Source of the DNA: Thermoleophilaceae bacterium
GTDB lineage: Bacteria > Actinomycetota > Thermoleophilia > Solirubrobacterales > Thermoleophilaceae
Length of the DNA: 64,000 bases
NCBI GenBank assembly: GCA_030448005.1
Contig: JAUJNT010000007.1
Coordinates: 55,783 to 119,782 of the forward strand
Direction: 5' to 3'
The position numbers and the translations under genes were made by a program. Shown here piece by piece: positions 63,044 through 64,000 of the stretch. Numbering within the stretch: the first letter of the stretch is position 1; every line of letters begins with the position of its first letter. Below the pieces are notes generated by a model. It was not told where the DNA came from. It was given only the letters and a program-made list of their open reading frames with translations, and made no database searches.

Positions 63044-64000
63044 CGCTCCGCCCCTTTCCTGCCTCGGTCGACGTCGCGTAATTCACCACGAGGAGCATCT
63101 TGTCGCAGCTCGGGCAGCACACGTCGAACAGTTCATCGAAAAGGTTCACGTCGCCGTCCCGGGCAGGCCCGGTCCATTGGCAAGCCGGACACTCGAGGGT
63201 GGCGTCCTCGTCGTATTGATGAGAGAGGATGACCTTCGCGGCGGGGCCGCCTGAGTAGTGCTCGGCGGACGAGTACAGGCCAACCTTTCCCCCGGTCTTC
63301 TCGTTGAGCCGTCTGCGAATGCTGATCATGCCCTCGAGCCCCACCAGCTCCCTGAGCCGCTCGGTGGCGTCGGTCTCCTCGTCTCCGTCCGCCTCGAGCT
63401 CGATCGCGCGCTCGTAGGCTGCGATCGCCTCGTCTCTCTCTCCCACCGCCTCCGCGCCCTTGCCGAACCAGCACCAGGTCCAGGACCCGTGCGGCGCGAT
63501 CTCCGTGTAGTGGCGCAGGTGGCGGTAGGCCTCGGAGAAGCGCCCAAGCGCGTACAGGGTGTAGCCGAGGGCGTAGTGCGCCATGGAGTCGCCGCTCTCG
63601 AGGCAGGCGAGCCAGAGCGGCAGTGCCTCCTGCGGGTCCTCCGTGCGGATCGCCTCGCTGAAGTACGCCCGATTGATCGTGGCCTCGTCGCCGACGAGGG
63701 CCCGCGTCGCGAGCACGACCTCGCCGGCGGGCACGCCGCTCAGGCCGAGCAGCGGAACGTCGAACAGCGGCTCGCCCCAGATCTCCTCGACCTCGGGTGA
63801 CTCGGCCTCGAACTCGGAGAAGCCGACCACCTTGAACCCCAGCGGCCGGCCCTCAGGCGCGTCGTACAGGTACCCGAATTCGTTGGAGACACCGCGCCAG
63901 TTCTCAGGCGGCTGGGAGTCGTCCACGCAGCCGAACTCGAGGGCGATCAGCCAGTCGTACTCGGCGATGTGGTTGATGTAGAGCTTGGGGAGGGCCTTCT
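63033..64000 (-). CDS. TPR-repeat / zinc-ribbon protein (5' end beyond window)
   Basis: At least 322 codons, open to the right edge. The first visible part includes HIAEYDWLIALEFGCVDDSQ and NEFGYLYDAPEGRPLGFKVV; a TPR-like middle follows (SGDSMAHYALGYTLYALGRF, EAIAAYERAIELEADGDEET), then a C-terminal zinc ribbon: ECPACQWTG and CCPSCDKMLL (two CxxC). Possibly a protein-binding scaffold. An internal GTG at 63926 could start it, but the coding pattern continues upstream. Function unknown. Confidence 0.7.
   Translation of the reverse strand, partial: KALPKLYINHIAEYDWLIALEFGCVDDSQPPENWRGVSNEFGYLYDAPEGRPLGFKVVGFSEFEAESPEVEEIWGEPLFDVPLLGLSGVPAGEVVLATRALVGDEATINRAYFSEAIRTEDPQEALPLWLACLESGDSMAHYALGYTLYALGRFSEAYRHLRHYTEIAPHGSWTWCWFGKGAEAVGERDEAIAAYERAIELEADGDEETDATERLRELVGLEGMISIRRRLNEKTGGKVGLYSSAEHYSGGPAAKVILSHQYDEDATLECPACQWTGPARDGDVNLFDELFDVCCPSCDKMLLVVNYATSTEAGKGRSDAG

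Overview
The window is GC-rich (third codon positions almost always G or C, many GTG/TTG starts, long open shadow frames on the opposite strand). It carries a mostly single-copy chromosomal gene set: argS, rlmH, tgt, uvrC, rapZ, gapA-pgk-tpiA-gpmI, uppP, ppa, pyruvate carboxylase, and a PknB-type kinase. Gene content, TadE/CpaE-type genes and the proline-rich lipoprotein and kinase style suggest an actinobacterium, most plausibly a deep-branching one of the Thermoleophilia/Solirubrobacterales kind. That assignment is inference, because there is no rRNA in the window.

Layout. 0-2.3 kb: the end of a secreted glycoside-hydrolase-like gene, then a retron-type reverse transcriptase preceded by a strong candidate retron ncRNA (509-678) and followed by a tRNA-Gly whose 3' end faces it. 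2.3-13.9 kb: cytochrome c maturation (TlpA/ResA, CcmH-like, CcdA), argS, a secreted glycoside hydrolase, rlmH, an M48 protease, a metallophosphoesterase-lipoprotein-Ser/Thr kinase operon, and tgt. 14.1-22.2 kb: hsp20 with a near-consensus promoter, then the glycolytic block gapA-pgk-tpiA-gpmI, then rapZ and uvrC, all on the minus strand. 22.2-25.2 kb: a reduced Tad-like set of two TadE-like proteins, a CpaE-like protein without the Walker lysine, and an unusual TadG-like/DD-carboxypeptidase/lytic transglycosylase fusion. 25.3-43 kb: uppP, ppa, an arsenate-reductase-like gene beside an arsM remnant, two drug-type ABC exporters (one with a divergent MarR regulator), a subtilase, three SDR enzymes (one with a degenerate active site), two VOC proteins and small membrane proteins. 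43-47.6 kb: pyruvate carboxylase converging on a phosphoribulokinase.

47.8-64 kb is accessory in character: an ERCC4-family nuclease; a sigma factor-unknown-unknown-ImmA/IrrE peptidase operon; an HD hydrolase; a NERD-nuclease/SF1-helicase fusion; a LysM lytic transglycosylase with a hairpin-rich leader; a RelA/SpoT-domain protein; a DUF433/DUF5615 toxin-antitoxin pair; an XRE-nucleotidyltransferase fusion with a palindromic operator and a frameshift; tandem PAP2 genes (second one frameshifted); and a frameshifted second copy of the HD hydrolase. The two HD copies form direct repeats bracketing about 11 kb. Frameshifts cluster between 58.9 and 62.7 kb, so this end is either decaying or poorly polished.

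The best candidate for an undescribed system is the retron-like locus at 0.5-2.0 kb. The region enclosing two short hairpins and one long hairpin is closed by a 17-bp long-range stem ending 15 nt before a reverse transcriptase with retron-type motif variants and a roughly 140-residue N-terminal extension. No separate effector gene is present. The sigma/IrrE operon is the second candidate.
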